The notes under the pieces: generated by a model
Told to the model about the DNA's origin: nothing
Seen by the model: the letters and a program-made list of their open reading frames with translations, nothing else
Databases searched by the model: none
Shown: positions 9,736 through 21,830 of the stretch, one piece after another
How positions within the stretch are numbered: the stretch's first letter is position 1
Layout of the letters: every line of letters begins with the position of its first letter
From: Siphonodentalium dalli
Taxonomy: Eukaryota > Mollusca > Scaphopoda > Gadilida > Siphonodentaliidae
Length of the DNA: 64,000 nucleotides
Direction of reading: 5' to 3'
Assembly: GCA_032622095.1 (NCBI GenBank)
Contig: CP136061.1
Coordinates: 42,351,797 to 42,415,796, forward strand
Position numbers and translations under genes: made by a program

Positions 9736-10019
9736 AGGTGAATATATTTTGTCAAAACGTTTTGTTTGTTTTGTAGTAGAATTTTGCACCAAGGAGGTGT
9801 CACACGTTCTAGTCGCGACAAGGCAACCAAGGCAGTCCCATACAAAGCACACGCGACAGGCAATTATATATTTCTCAAGATGTTTGAATTCTACATGACA
9901 ATTTTCGGGCAGTCCGCTGTGGTGTGGTGTCGGAAATTTGAATGCAATTCGGCCTGCTCTGATTGTTGTGGAGAAATATTCTCGCAAAACTGAATTAAGT
10001 TCTGATAAAAAATTTACCT

Positions 10020-10091
10020 TTCCCATGCCGGGAATCGAACCCGGGCCGCCTGGGTGAAAGCCAGGAATCCTAACCACTAGACCACATGGGA
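10020..10091 (-). tRNA. tRNA-Glu (TTC), unit 6 minus
   Basis: Identical to the tRNA at 5505-5576. Confidence 0.95.
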
Positions 10092-10566
10092 TGGCCATAA
10101 TTTTGTGCACGTTTAGTTCTCAAAATGTTTGGCGTCTGGAGTCTGTGACCGAATCTGATTCGAAGTATATTATAGGGCCCAATTTGGTGAAATTTCGGTC
10201 TGTCCTCATGCCTCGAACTGGAGCCTAGGTCACTCTCGCCGTTTTTCTGTGATAAAGTTACCCAGGTTCCGGAAATTGTGATAAAAGTTACCCAGGTTGG
10301 AGAGGATTGTGATAAAGTTACCCAGGTTAATAGCATTTCATGTTTAGCAACAAATTATAAATTTTTGCGATCAAAATGACGAACTACGGTACTAATAATA
10401 ATTATGTCTTAATTTATGCTTAATAAGGGCTATTACTTGCCAAAATTGAACAATATTTCCCTCTGTCAGTTTTAAATCGAGTTGATATTGTGAGATTTGC
10501 TTAACCTGAGTAACTTTATCACAATTCAAACATTTTGACAACTATACTTGCAAGAGAAAATGGCCA

Positions 10567-10638
10567 TCCCATGTGGTCTAGTGGTTAGGATTCCTGGCTT
10601 TCACCCAGGCGGCCCGGGTTCGATTCCCGGCATGGGAA
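10567..10638 (+). tRNA. tRNA-Glu (TTC), unit 6 plus
   Basis: Intact; 5' flank GAGAAAATGG, 3' spacer GGCAAGTATA variant. Confidence 0.95.
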
Positions 10639-10922
10639 AGGTGAATATATTTTGTCAAAACGTTTTGTTTGTTTTGTAGTAGAATTTTGCACCAAGGAGG
10701 TGTCACACGTTCTAGTCGCGACAAGGCAACCAAGGCAGTCCCATACAAAGCACACGCGACAGGCAAGTATATATTTCTCAAGATGTTTGAATTCTACATG
10801 ACAATTTTCGGGCAGTCCGCTGTGGTGTGGTGTCGGAAATTTGAATGCAATTCGGCCTGCTCTGATTGTTGTGGAGAAATATTCTCGCAAAACTGAATTA
10901 AGTTCTGATAAAAAATTTACCT

Positions 10923-10994
10923 TTCCCATGCCGGGAATCGAACCCGGGCCGCCTGGGTGAAAGCCAGGAATCCTAACCACTAGACCACATGGGA
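10923..10994 (-). tRNA. tRNA-Glu (TTC), unit 7 minus
   Basis: Identical to the tRNA at 5505-5576. Confidence 0.95.
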
Positions 10995-11469
10995 TGGCCA
11001 TAATTTTGTGCACGTTTAGTTCTCAAAATGTTTGGCGTCTGGAGTCTGTGACCGAATCTGATTCGAAGTATATTATAGGGCCCAATTTGGTGAAATTTCG
11101 GTCTGTCCTCATGCCTCGAACTGGAGCCTAGGTCACTCTCGCCGTTTTTCTGTGATAAAGTTACCCAGGTTCCGGAAATTGTGATAAAAGTTACCCAGGT
11201 TGGAGAGGATTGTGATAAAGTTACCCAGGTTAATAGCATTTCATGTTTAGCAACAAATTATAAATTTTTGCGATCAAAATGACGAACTACGGTACTAATA
11301 ATAATTATGTCTTAATTTATGCTTAATAAGGGCTATTACTTGCCAAAATTGAACAATATTTCCCTCTGTCAGTTTTAAATCGAGTTGATATTGTGAGATT
11401 TGCTTAACCTGAGTAACTTTATCACAATTCAAACATTTTGACAACTATACTTGCAAGAGAAAAAGGCCA

Positions 11470-11541
11470 TCCCATGTGGTCTAGTGGTTAGGATTCCTGG
11501 CTTTCACCCAGGCGGCCCGGGTTCGATTCCCGGCATGGGAA
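11470..11541 (+). tRNA. tRNA-Glu (TTC), unit 7 plus
   Basis: Intact; 5' flank GAGAAAAAGG, 3' spacer GGCAAGTATA variant. Confidence 0.95.
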
Positions 11542-11825
11542 AGGTGAATATATTTTGTCAAAACGTTTTGTTTGTTTTGTAGTAGAATTTTGCACCAAGG
11601 AGGTGTCACACGTTCTAGTCGCGACAAGGCAACCAAGGCAGTCCCATACAAAGCACACGCGACAGGCAAGTATATATTTCTCAAGATGTTTGAATTCTAC
11701 ATGACAATTTTCGGGCAGTCCGCTGTGGTGTGGTGTCGGAAATTTGAATGCAATTCGGCCTGCTCTGATTGTTGTGGAGAAATATTCTCGCAAAACTGAA
11801 TTAAGTTCTGATAAAAAATTTACCT

Positions 11826-11897
11826 TTCCCATGCCGGGAATCGAACCCGGGCCGCCTGGGTGAAAGCCAGGAATCCTAACCACTAGACCACATGGGA
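11826..11897 (-). tRNA. tRNA-Glu (TTC), unit 8 minus
   Basis: Identical to the tRNA at 5505-5576. Confidence 0.95.
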
Positions 11898-12372
11898 TGG
11901 CCATAATTTTGTGCACGTTTAGTTCTCAAAATGTTTGGCGTCTGGAGTCTGTGACCGAATCTGATTCGAAGTATATTATAGGGCCCAATTTGGTGAAATT
12001 TCGGTCTGTCCTCATGCCTCGAACTGGAGCCTAGGTCACTCTCGCCGTTTTTCTGTGATAAAGTTACCCAGGTTCCGGAAATTGTGATAAAAGTTACCCA
12101 GGTTGGAGAGGATTGTGATAAAGTTACCCAGGTTAATAGCATTTCATGTTTAGCAACAAATTATAAATTTTTGCGATCAAAATGACGAACTACGGTACTA
12201 ATAATAATTATGTCTTAATTTATGCTTAATAAGGGCTATTACTTGCCAAAATTGAACAATATTTCCCTCTGTCAGTTTTAAATCGAGTTGATATTGTGAG
12301 ATTTGCTTAACCTGAGTAACTTTATCACAATTCAAACATTTTGACAACTATACTTGCAAGAGAAAATGGCCA

Positions 12373-12444
12373 TCCCATGTGGTCTAGTGGTTAGGATTCC
12401 TGGCTTTCACCCAGGCGGCCCGGGTTCGATTCCCGGCATGGGAA
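12373..12444 (+). tRNA. tRNA-Glu (TTC), unit 8 plus
   Basis: Intact; 5' flank GAGAAAATGG, 3' spacer GGCAATTATA variant. Confidence 0.95.
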
Positions 12445-12728
12445 AGGTGAATATATTTTGTCAAAACGTTTTGTTTGTTTTGTAGTAGAATTTTGCACCA
12501 AGGAGGTGTCACACGTTCTAGTCGCGACAAGGCAACCAAGGCAGTCCCATACAAAGCACACGCGACAGGCAATTATATATTTCTCAAGATGTTTGAATTC
12601 TACATGACAATTTTCGGGCAGTCCGCTGTGGTGTGGTGTCGGAAATTTGAATGCAATTCGGCCTGCTCTGATTGTTGTGGAGAAATATTCTCGCAAAACT
12701 GAATTAAGTTCTGATAAAAAATTTACCT

Positions 12729-12800
12729 TTCCCATGCCGGGAATCGAACCCGGGCCGCCTGGGTGAAAGCCAGGAATCCTAACCACTAGACCACATGGGA
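12729..12800 (-). tRNA. tRNA-Glu (TTC), unit 9 minus
   Basis: Identical to the tRNA at 5505-5576. Confidence 0.95.
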
Positions 12801-13275
12801 TGGCCATAATTTTGTGCACGTTTAGTTCTCAAAATGTTTGGCGTCTGGAGTCTGTGACCGAATCTGATTCGAAGTATATTATAGGGCCCAATTTGGTGAA
12901 ATTTCGGTCTGTCCTCATGCCTCGAACTGGAGCCTAGGTCACTCTCGCCGTTTTTCTGTGATAAAGTTACCCAGGTTCCGGAAATTGTGATAAAAGTTAC
13001 CCAGGTTGGAGAGGATTGTGATAAAGTTACCCAGGTTAATAGCATTTCATGTTTAGCAACAAATTATAAATTTTTGCGATCAAAATGACGAACTACGGTA
13101 CTAATAATAATTATGTCTTAATTTATGCTTAATAAGGGCTATTACTTGCCAAAATTGAACAATATTTCCCTCTGTCAGTTTTAAATCGAGTTGATATTGT
13201 GAGATTTGCTTAACCTGAGTAACTTTATCACAATTCAAACATTTTGACAACTATACTTGCAAGAGAAAATGGCCA

Positions 13276-13347
13276 TCCCATGTGGTCTAGTGGTTAGGAT
13301 TCCTGGCTTTCACCCAGGCGGCCCGGGTTCGATTCCCGGCATGGGAA
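13276..13347 (+). tRNA. tRNA-Glu (TTC), unit 9 plus
   Basis: Intact; 5' flank GAGAAAATGG, 3' spacer GGCAAGTATA variant. Confidence 0.95.
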
Positions 13348-13631
13348 AGGTGAATATATTTTGTCAAAACGTTTTGTTTGTTTTGTAGTAGAATTTTGCA
13401 CCAAGGAGGTGTCACACGTTCTAGTCGCGACAAGGCAACCAAGGCAGTCCCATACAAAGCACACGCGACAGGCAAGTATATATTTCTCAAGATGTTTGAA
13501 TTCTACATGACAATTTTCGGGCAGTCCGCTGTGGTGTGGTGTCGGAAATTTGAATGCAATTCGGCCTGCTCTGATTGTTGTGGAGAAATATTCTCGCAAA
13601 ACTGAATTAAGTTCTGATAAAAAATTTACCT

Positions 13632-13703
13632 TTCCCATGCCGGGAATCGAACCCGGGCCGCCTGGGTGAAAGCCAGGAATCCTAACCACTAGACCACATG
13701 GGA
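13632..13703 (-). tRNA. tRNA-Glu (TTC), unit 10 minus
   Basis: Identical to the tRNA at 5505-5576. Confidence 0.95.
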
Positions 13704-14178
13704 TGGCCATAATTTTGTGCACGTTTAGTTCTCAAAATGTTTGGCGTCTGGAGTCTGTGACCGAATCTGATTCGAAGTATATTATAGGGCCCAATTTGGT
13801 GAAATTTCGGTCTGTCCTCATGCCTCGAACTGGAGCCTAGGTCACTCTCGCCGTTTTTCTGTGATAAAGTTACCCAGGTTCCGGAAATTGTGATAAAAGT
13901 TACCCAGGTTGGAGAGGATTGTGATAAAGTTACCCAGGTTAATAGCATTTCATGTTTAGCAACAAATTATAAATTTTTGCGATCAAAATGACGAACTACG
14001 GTACTAATAATAATTATGTCTTAATTTATGCTTAATAAGGGCTATTACTTGCCAAAATTGAACAATATTTCCCTCTGTCAGTTTTAAATCGAGTTGATAT
14101 TGTGAGATTTGCTTAACCTGAGTAACTTTATCACAATTCAAACATTTTGACAACTATACTTGCAAGAGAAAAAGGCCA

Positions 14179-14250
14179 TCCCATGTGGTCTAGTGGTTAG
14201 GATTCCTGGCTTTCACCCAGGCGGCCCGGGTTCGATTCCCGGCATGGGAA
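14179..14250 (+). tRNA. tRNA-Glu (TTC), unit 10 plus
   Basis: Intact; 5' flank GAGAAAAAGG, 3' spacer GGCAATTATA variant. Confidence 0.95.
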
Positions 14251-14534
14251 AGGTGAATATATTTTGTCAAAACGTTTTGTTTGTTTTGTAGTAGAATTTT
14301 GCACCAAGGAGGTGTCACACGTTCTAGTCGCGACAAGGCAACCAAGGCAGTCCCATACAAAGCACACGCGACAGGCAATTATATATTTCTCAAGATGTTT
14401 GAATTCTACATGACAATTTTCGGGCAGTCCGCTGTGGTGTGGTGTCGGAAATTTGAATGCAATTCGGCCTGCTCTGATTGTTGTGGAGAAATATTCTCGC
14501 AAAACTGAATTAAGTTCTGATAAAAAATTTACCT

Positions 14535-14606
14535 TTCCCATGCCGGGAATCGAACCCGGGCCGCCTGGGTGAAAGCCAGGAATCCTAACCACTAGACCAC
14601 ATGGGA
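14535..14606 (-). tRNA. tRNA-Glu (TTC), unit 11 minus
   Basis: Identical to the tRNA at 5505-5576. Confidence 0.95.
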
Positions 14607-15081
14607 TGGCCATAATTTTGTGCACGTTTAGTTCTCAAAATGTTTGGCGTCTGGAGTCTGTGACCGAATCTGATTCGAAGTATATTATAGGGCCCAATTT
14701 GGTGAAATTTCGGTCTGTCCTCATGCCTCGAACTGGAGCCTAGGTCACTCTCGCCGTTTTTCTGTGATAAAGTTACCCAGGTTCCGGAAATTGTGATAAA
14801 AGTTACCCAGGTTGGAGAGGATTGTGATAAAGTTACCCAGGTTAATAGCATTTCATGTTTAGCAACAAATTATAAATTTTTGCGATCAAAATGACGAACT
14901 ACGGTACTAATAATAATTATGTCTTAATTTATGCTTAATAAGGGCTATTACTTGCCAAAATTGAACAATATTTCCCTCTGTCAGTTTTAAATCGAGTTGA
15001 TATTGTGAGATTTGCTTAACCTGAGTAACTTTATCACAATTCAAACATTTTGACAACTATACTTGCAAGAGAAAATGGCCA

Positions 15082-15153
15082 TCCCATGTGGTCTAGTGGT
15101 TAGGATTCCTGGCTTTCACCCAGGCGGCCCGGGTTCGATTCCCGGCATGGGAA
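15082..15153 (+). tRNA. tRNA-Glu (TTC), unit 11 plus
   Basis: Intact; 5' flank GAGAAAATGG, 3' spacer GGCAAGTATA variant. Confidence 0.95.
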
Positions 15154-15437
15154 AGGTGAATATATTTTGTCAAAACGTTTTGTTTGTTTTGTAGTAGAAT
15201 TTTGCACCAAGGAGGTGTCACACGTTCTAGTCGCGACAAGGCAACCAAGGCAGTCCCATACAAAGCACACGCGACAGGCAAGTATATATTTCTCAAGATG
15301 TTTGAATTCTACATGACAATTTTCGGGCAGTCCGCTGTGGTGTGGTGTCGGAAATTTGAATGCAATTCGGCCTGCTCTGATTGTTGTGGAGAAATATTCT
15401 CGCAAAACTGAATTAAGTTCTGATAAAAAATTTACCT

Positions 15438-15509
15438 TTCCCATGCCGGGAATCGAACCCGGGCCGCCTGGGTGAAAGCCAGGAATCCTAACCACTAGAC
15501 CACATGGGA
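15438..15509 (-). tRNA. tRNA-Glu (TTC), unit 12 minus
   Basis: Identical to the tRNA at 5505-5576. Confidence 0.95.
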
Positions 15510-15984
15510 TGGCCATAATTTTGTGCACGTTTAGTTCTCAAAATGTTTGGCGTCTGGAGTCTGTGACCGAATCTGATTCGAAGTATATTATAGGGCCCAA
15601 TTTGGTGAAATTTCGGTCTGTCCTCATGCCTCGAACTGGAGCCTAGGTCACTCTCGCCGTTTTTCTGTGATAAAGTTACCCAGGTTCCGGAAATTGTGAT
15701 AAAAGTTACCCAGGTTGGAGAGGATTGTGATAAAGTTACCCAGGTTAATAGCATTTCATGTTTAGCAACAAATTATAAATTTTTGCGATCAAAATGACGA
15801 ACTACGGTACTAATAATAATTATGTCTTAATTTATGCTTAATAAGGGCTATTACTTGCCAAAATTGAACAATATTTCCCTCTGTCAGTTTTAAATCGAGT
15901 TGATATTGTGAGATTTGCTTAACCTGAGTAACTTTATCACAATTCAAACATTTTGACAACTATACTTGCAAGAGAAAAAGGCCA

Positions 15985-16056
15985 TCCCATGTGGTCTAGT
16001 GGTTAGGATTCCTGGCTTTCACCCAGGCGGCCCGGGTTCGATTCCCGGCATGGGAA
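15985..16056 (+). tRNA. tRNA-Glu (TTC), unit 12 plus
   Basis: Intact; 5' flank GAGAAAAAGG, 3' spacer GGCAAGTATA variant. Confidence 0.95.
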
Positions 16057-16340
16057 AGGTGAATATATTTTGTCAAAACGTTTTGTTTGTTTTGTAGTAG
16101 AATTTTGCACCAAGGAGGTGTCACACGTTCTAGTCGCGACAAGGCAACCAAGGCAGTCCCATACAAAGCACACGCGACAGGCAAGTATATATTTCTCAAG
16201 ATGTTTGAATTCTACATGACAATTTTCGGGCAGTCCGCTGTGGTGTGGTGTCGGAAATTTGAATGCAATTCGGCCTGCTCTGATTGTTGTGGAGAAATAT
16301 TCTCGCAAAACTGAATTAAGTTCTGATAAAAAATTTACCT

Positions 16341-16412
16341 TTCCCATGCCGGGAATCGAACCCGGGCCGCCTGGGTGAAAGCCAGGAATCCTAACCACTA
16401 GACCACATGGGA
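16341..16412 (-). tRNA. tRNA-Glu (TTC), unit 13 minus
   Basis: Identical to the tRNA at 5505-5576. Confidence 0.95.
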
Positions 16413-16887
16413 TGGCCATAATTTTGTGCACGTTTAGTTCTCAAAATGTTTGGCGTCTGGAGTCTGTGACCGAATCTGATTCGAAGTATATTATAGGGCC
16501 CAATTTGGTGAAATTTCGGTCTGTCCTCATGCCTCGAACTGGAGCCTAGGTCACTCTCGCCGTTTTTCTGTGATAAAGTTACCCAGGTTCCGGAAATTGT
16601 GATAAAAGTTACCCAGGTTGGAGAGGATTGTGATAAAGTTACCCAGGTTAATAGCATTTCATGTTTAGCAACAAATTATAAATTTTTGCGATCAAAATGA
16701 CGAACTACGGTACTAATAATAATTATGTCTTAATTTATGCTTAATAAGGGCTATTACTTGCCAAAATTGAACAATATTTCCCTCTGTCAGTTTTAAATCG
16801 AGTTGATATTGTGAGATTTGCTTAACCTGAGTAACTTTATCACAATTCAAACATTTTGACAACTATACTTGCAAGAGAAAATGGCCA

Positions 16888-16959
16888 TCCCATGTGGTCT
16901 AGTGGTTAGGATTCCTGGCTTTCACCCAGGCGGCCCGGGTTCGATTCCCGGCATGGGAA
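16888..16959 (+). tRNA. tRNA-Glu (TTC), unit 13 plus
   Basis: Intact; 5' flank GAGAAAATGG, 3' spacer GGCAAGTATA variant. Confidence 0.95.
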
Positions 16960-17243
16960 AGGTGAATATATTTTGTCAAAACGTTTTGTTTGTTTTGTAG
17001 TAGAATTTTGCACCAAGGAGGTGTCACACGTTCTAGTCGCGACAAGGCAACCAAGGCAGTCCCATACAAAGCACACGCGACAGGCAAGTATATATTTCTC
17101 AAGATGTTTGAATTCTACATGACAATTTTCGGGCAGTCCGCTGTGGTGTGGTGTCGGAAATTTGAATGCAATTCGGCCTGCTCTGATTGTTGTGGAGAAA
17201 TATTCTCGCAAAACTGAATTAAGTTCTGATAAAAAATTTACCT

Positions 17244-17315
17244 TTCCCATGCCGGGAATCGAACCCGGGCCGCCTGGGTGAAAGCCAGGAATCCTAACCA
17301 CTAGACCACATGGGA
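17244..17315 (-). tRNA. tRNA-Glu (TTC), unit 14 minus
   Basis: Identical to the tRNA at 5505-5576. Confidence 0.95.
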
Positions 17316-17790
17316 TGGCCATAATTTTGTGCACGTTTAGTTCTCAAAATGTTTGGCGTCTGGAGTCTGTGACCGAATCTGATTCGAAGTATATTATAGG
17401 GCCCAATTTGGTGAAATTTCGGTCTGTCCTCATGCCTCGAACTGGAGCCTAGGTCACTCTCGCCGTTTTTCTGTGATAAAGTTACCCAGGTTCCGGAAAT
17501 TGTGATAAAAGTTACCCAGGTTGGAGAGGATTGTGATAAAGTTACCCAGGTTAATAGCATTTCATGTTTAGCAACAAATTATAAATTTTTGCGATCAAAA
17601 TGACGAACTACGGTACTAATAATAATTATGTCTTAATTTATGCTTAATAAGGGCTATTACTTGCCAAAATTGAACAATATTTCCCTCTGTCAGTTTTAAA
17701 TCGAGTTGATATTGTGAGATTTGCTTAACCTGAGTAACTTTATCACAATTCAAACATTTTGACAACTATACTTGCAAGAGAAAAAGGCCA

Positions 17791-17862
17791 TCCCATGTGG
17801 TCTAGTGGTTAGGATTCCTGGCTTTCACCCAGGCGGCCCGGGTTCGATTCCCGGCATGGGAA
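17791..17862 (+). tRNA. tRNA-Glu (TTC), unit 14 plus
   Basis: Intact; 5' flank GAGAAAAAGG, 3' spacer GGCAATTATA variant. Confidence 0.95.
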
Positions 17863-18146
17863 AGGTGAATATATTTTGTCAAAACGTTTTGTTTGTTTTG
17901 TAGTAGAATTTTGCACCAAGGAGGTGTCACACGTTCTAGTCGCGACAAGGCAACCAAGGCAGTCCCATACAAAGCACACGCGACAGGCAATTATATATTT
18001 CTCAAGATGTTTGAATTCTACATGACAATTTTCGGGCAGTCCGCTGTGGTGTGGTGTCGGAAATTTGAATGCAATTCGGCCTGCTCTGATTGTTGTGGAG
18101 AAATATTCTCGCAAAACTGAATTAAGTTCTGATAAAAAATTTACCT

Positions 18147-18218
18147 TTCCCATGCCGGGAATCGAACCCGGGCCGCCTGGGTGAAAGCCAGGAATCCTAA
18201 CCACTAGACCACATGGGA
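18147..18218 (-). tRNA. tRNA-Glu (TTC), unit 15 minus
   Basis: Identical to the tRNA at 5505-5576. Confidence 0.95.
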
Positions 18219-18693
18219 TGGCCATAATTTTGTGCACGTTTAGTTCTCAAAATGTTTGGCGTCTGGAGTCTGTGACCGAATCTGATTCGAAGTATATTAT
18301 AGGGCCCAATTTGGTGAAATTTCGGTCTGTCCTCATGCCTCGAACTGGAGCCTAGGTCACTCTCGCCGTTTTTCTGTGATAAAGTTACCCAGGTTCCGGA
18401 AATTGTGATAAAAGTTACCCAGGTTGGAGAGGATTGTGATAAAGTTACCCAGGTTAATAGCATTTCATGTTTAGCAACAAATTATAAATTTTTGCGATCA
18501 AAATGACGAACTACGGTACTAATAATAATTATGTCTTAATTTATGCTTAATAAGGGCTATTACTTGCCAAAATTGAACAATATTTCCCTCTGTCAGTTTT
18601 AAATCGAGTTGATATTGTGAGATTTGCTTAACCTGAGTAACTTTATCACAATTCAAACATTTTGACAACTATACTTGCAAGAGAAAATGGCCA

Positions 18694-18765
18694 TCCCATG
18701 TGGTCTAGTGGTTAGGATTCCTGGCTTTCACCCAGGCGGCCCGGGTTCGATTCCCGGCATGGGAA
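18694..18765 (+). tRNA. tRNA-Glu (TTC), unit 15 plus
   Basis: Intact; 5' flank GAGAAAATGG, 3' spacer GGCAAGTATA variant. Confidence 0.95.
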
Positions 18766-19049
18766 AGGTGAATATATTTTGTCAAAACGTTTTGTTTGTT
18801 TTGTAGTAGAATTTTGCACCAAGGAGGTGTCACACGTTCTAGTCGCGACAAGGCAACCAAGGCAGTCCCATACAAAGCACACGCGACAGGCAAGTATATA
18901 TTTCTCAAGATGTTTGAATTCTACATGACAATTTTCGGGCAGTCCGCTGTGGTGTGGTGTCGGAAATTTGAATGCAATTCGGCCTGCTCTGATTGTTGTG
19001 GAGAAATATTCTCGCAAAACTGAATTAAGTTCTGATAAAAAATTTACCT

Positions 19050-19121
19050 TTCCCATGCCGGGAATCGAACCCGGGCCGCCTGGGTGAAAGCCAGGAATCC
19101 TAACCACTAGACCACATGGGA
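19050..19121 (-). tRNA. tRNA-Glu (TTC), unit 16 minus
   Basis: Identical to the tRNA at 5505-5576. Confidence 0.95.
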
Positions 19122-19596
19122 TGGCCATAATTTTGTGCACGTTTAGTTCTCAAAATGTTTGGCGTCTGGAGTCTGTGACCGAATCTGATTCGAAGTATAT
19201 TATAGGGCCCAATTTGGTGAAATTTCGGTCTGTCCTCATGCCTCGAACTGGAGCCTAGGTCACTCTCGCCGTTTTTCTGTGATAAAGTTACCCAGGTTCC
19301 GGAAATTGTGATAAAAGTTACCCAGGTTGGAGAGGATTGTGATAAAGTTACCCAGGTTAATAGCATTTCATGTTTAGCAACAAATTATAAATTTTTGCGA
19401 TCAAAATGACGAACTACGGTACTAATAATAATTATGTCTTAATTTATGCTTAATAAGGGCTATTACTTGCCAAAATTGAACAATATTTCCCTCTGTCAGT
19501 TTTAAATCGAGTTGATATTGTGAGATTTGCTTAACCTGAGTAACTTTATCACAATTCAAACATTTTGACAACTATACTTGCAAGAGAAAAAGGCCA

Positions 19597-19668
19597 TCCC
19601 ATGTGGTCTAGTGGTTAGGATTCCTGGCTTTCACCCAGGCGGCCCGGGTTCGATTCCCGGCATGGGAA
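19597..19668 (+). tRNA. tRNA-Glu (TTC), unit 16 plus
   Basis: Intact; 5' flank GAGAAAAAGG, 3' spacer GGCAAGTATA variant. Confidence 0.95.
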
Positions 19669-19952
19669 AGGTGAATATATTTTGTCAAAACGTTTTGTTT
19701 GTTTTGTAGTAGAATTTTGCACCAAGGAGGTGTCACACGTTCTAGTCGCGACAAGGCAACCAAGGCAGTCCCATACAAAGCACACGCGACAGGCAAGTAT
19801 ATATTTCTCAAGATGTTTGAATTCTACATGACAATTTTCGGGCAGTCCGCTGTGGTGTGGTGTCGGAAATTTGAATGCAATTCGGCCTGCTCTGATTGTT
19901 GTGGAGAAATATTCTCGCAAAACTGAATTAAGTTCTGATAAAAAATTTACCT

Positions 19953-20024
19953 TTCCCATGCCGGGAATCGAACCCGGGCCGCCTGGGTGAAAGCCAGGAA
20001 TCCTAACCACTAGACCACATGGGA
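19953..20024 (-). tRNA. tRNA-Glu (TTC), unit 17 minus
   Basis: Identical to the tRNA at 5505-5576. Confidence 0.95.
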
Positions 20025-20499
20025 TGGCCATAATTTTGTGCACGTTTAGTTCTCAAAATGTTTGGCGTCTGGAGTCTGTGACCGAATCTGATTCGAAGTA
20101 TATTATAGGGCCCAATTTGGTGAAATTTCGGTCTGTCCTCATGCCTCGAACTGGAGCCTAGGTCACTCTCGCCGTTTTTCTGTGATAAAGTTACCCAGGT
20201 TCCGGAAATTGTGATAAAAGTTACCCAGGTTGGAGAGGATTGTGATAAAGTTACCCAGGTTAATAGCATTTCATGTTTAGCAACAAATTATAAATTTTTG
20301 CGATCAAAATGACGAACTACGGTACTAATAATAATTATGTCTTAATTTATGCTTAATAAGGGCTATTACTTGCCAAAATTGAACAATATTTCCCTCTGTC
20401 AGTTTTAAATCGAGTTGATATTGTGAGATTTGCTTAACCTGAGTAACTTTATCACAATTCAAACATTTTGACAACTATACTTGCAAGAGAAAATGGCCA

Positions 20500-20571
20500 T
20501 CCCATGTGGTCTAGTGGTTAGGATTCCTGGCTTTCACCCAGGCGGCCCGGGTTCGATTCCCGGCATGGGAA
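20500..20571 (+). tRNA. tRNA-Glu (TTC), unit 17 plus
   Basis: Intact; 5' flank GAGAAAATGG, 3' spacer GGCAAGTATA variant. Confidence 0.95.
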
Positions 20572-20855
20572 AGGTGAATATATTTTGTCAAAACGTTTTG
20601 TTTGTTTTGTAGTAGAATTTTGCACCAAGGAGGTGTCACACGTTCTAGTCGCGACAAGGCAACCAAGGCAGTCCCATACAAAGCACACGCGACAGGCAAG
20701 TATATATTTCTCAAGATGTTTGAATTCTACATGACAATTTTCGGGCAGTCCGCTGTGGTGTGGTGTCGGAAATTTGAATGCAATTCGGCCTGCTCTGATT
20801 GTTGTGGAGAAATATTCTCGCAAAACTGAATTAAGTTCTGATAAAAAATTTACCT

Positions 20856-20927
20856 TTCCCATGCCGGGAATCGAACCCGGGCCGCCTGGGTGAAAGCCAG
20901 GAATCCTAACCACTAGACCACATGGGA
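20856..20927 (-). tRNA. tRNA-Glu (TTC), unit 18 minus
   Basis: Identical to the tRNA at 5505-5576. Confidence 0.95.
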
Positions 20928-21402
20928 TGGCCATAATTTTGTGCACGTTTAGTTCTCAAAATGTTTGGCGTCTGGAGTCTGTGACCGAATCTGATTCGAA
21001 GTATATTATAGGGCCCAATTTGGTGAAATTTCGGTCTGTCCTCATGCCTCGAACTGGAGCCTAGGTCACTCTCGCCGTTTTTCTGTGATAAAGTTACCCA
21101 GGTTCCGGAAATTGTGATAAAAGTTACCCAGGTTGGAGAGGATTGTGATAAAGTTACCCAGGTTAATAGCATTTCATGTTTAGCAACAAATTATAAATTT
21201 TTGCGATCAAAATGACGAACTACGGTACTAATAATAATTATGTCTTAATTTATGCTTAATAAGGGCTATTACTTGCCAAAATTGAACAATATTTCCCTCT
21301 GTCAGTTTTAAATCGAGTTGATATTGTGAGATTTGCTTAACCTGAGTAACTTTATCACAATTCAAACATTTTGACAACTATACTTGCAAGAGAAAATGGC
21401 CA

Positions 21403-21474
21403 TCCCATGTGGTCTAGTGGTTAGGATTCCTGGCTTTCACCCAGGCGGCCCGGGTTCGATTCCCGGCATGGGAA
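21403..21474 (+). tRNA. tRNA-Glu (TTC), unit 18 plus
   Basis: Intact; 5' flank GAGAAAATGG, 3' spacer GGCAAGTATA variant. It is the last complete plus-strand copy. Confidence 0.95.
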
Positions 21475-21758
21475 AGGTGAATATATTTTGTCAAAACGTT
21501 TTGTTTGTTTTGTAGTAGAATTTTGCACCAAGGAGGTGTCACACGTTCTAGTCGCGACAAGGCAACCAAGGCAGTCCCATACAAAGCACACGCGACAGGC
21601 AAGTATATATTTCTCAAGATGTTTGAATTCTACATGACAATTTTCGGGCAGTCCGCTGTGGTGTGGTGTCGGAAATTTGAATGCAATTCGGCCTGCTCTG
21701 ATTGTTGTGGAGAAATATTCTCGCAAAACTGAATTAAGTTCTGATAAAAAATTTACCT

Positions 21759-21830
21759 TTCCCATGCCGGGAATCGAACCCGGGCCGCCTGGGTGAAAGC
21801 CAGGAATCCTAACCACTAGACCACATGGGA
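21759..21830 (-). tRNA. tRNA-Glu (TTC), unit 19 minus
   Basis: Identical to the tRNA at 5505-5576. Its plus-strand partner would start at 22306 but is cut after two bases by the left end of P2. Confidence 0.95.
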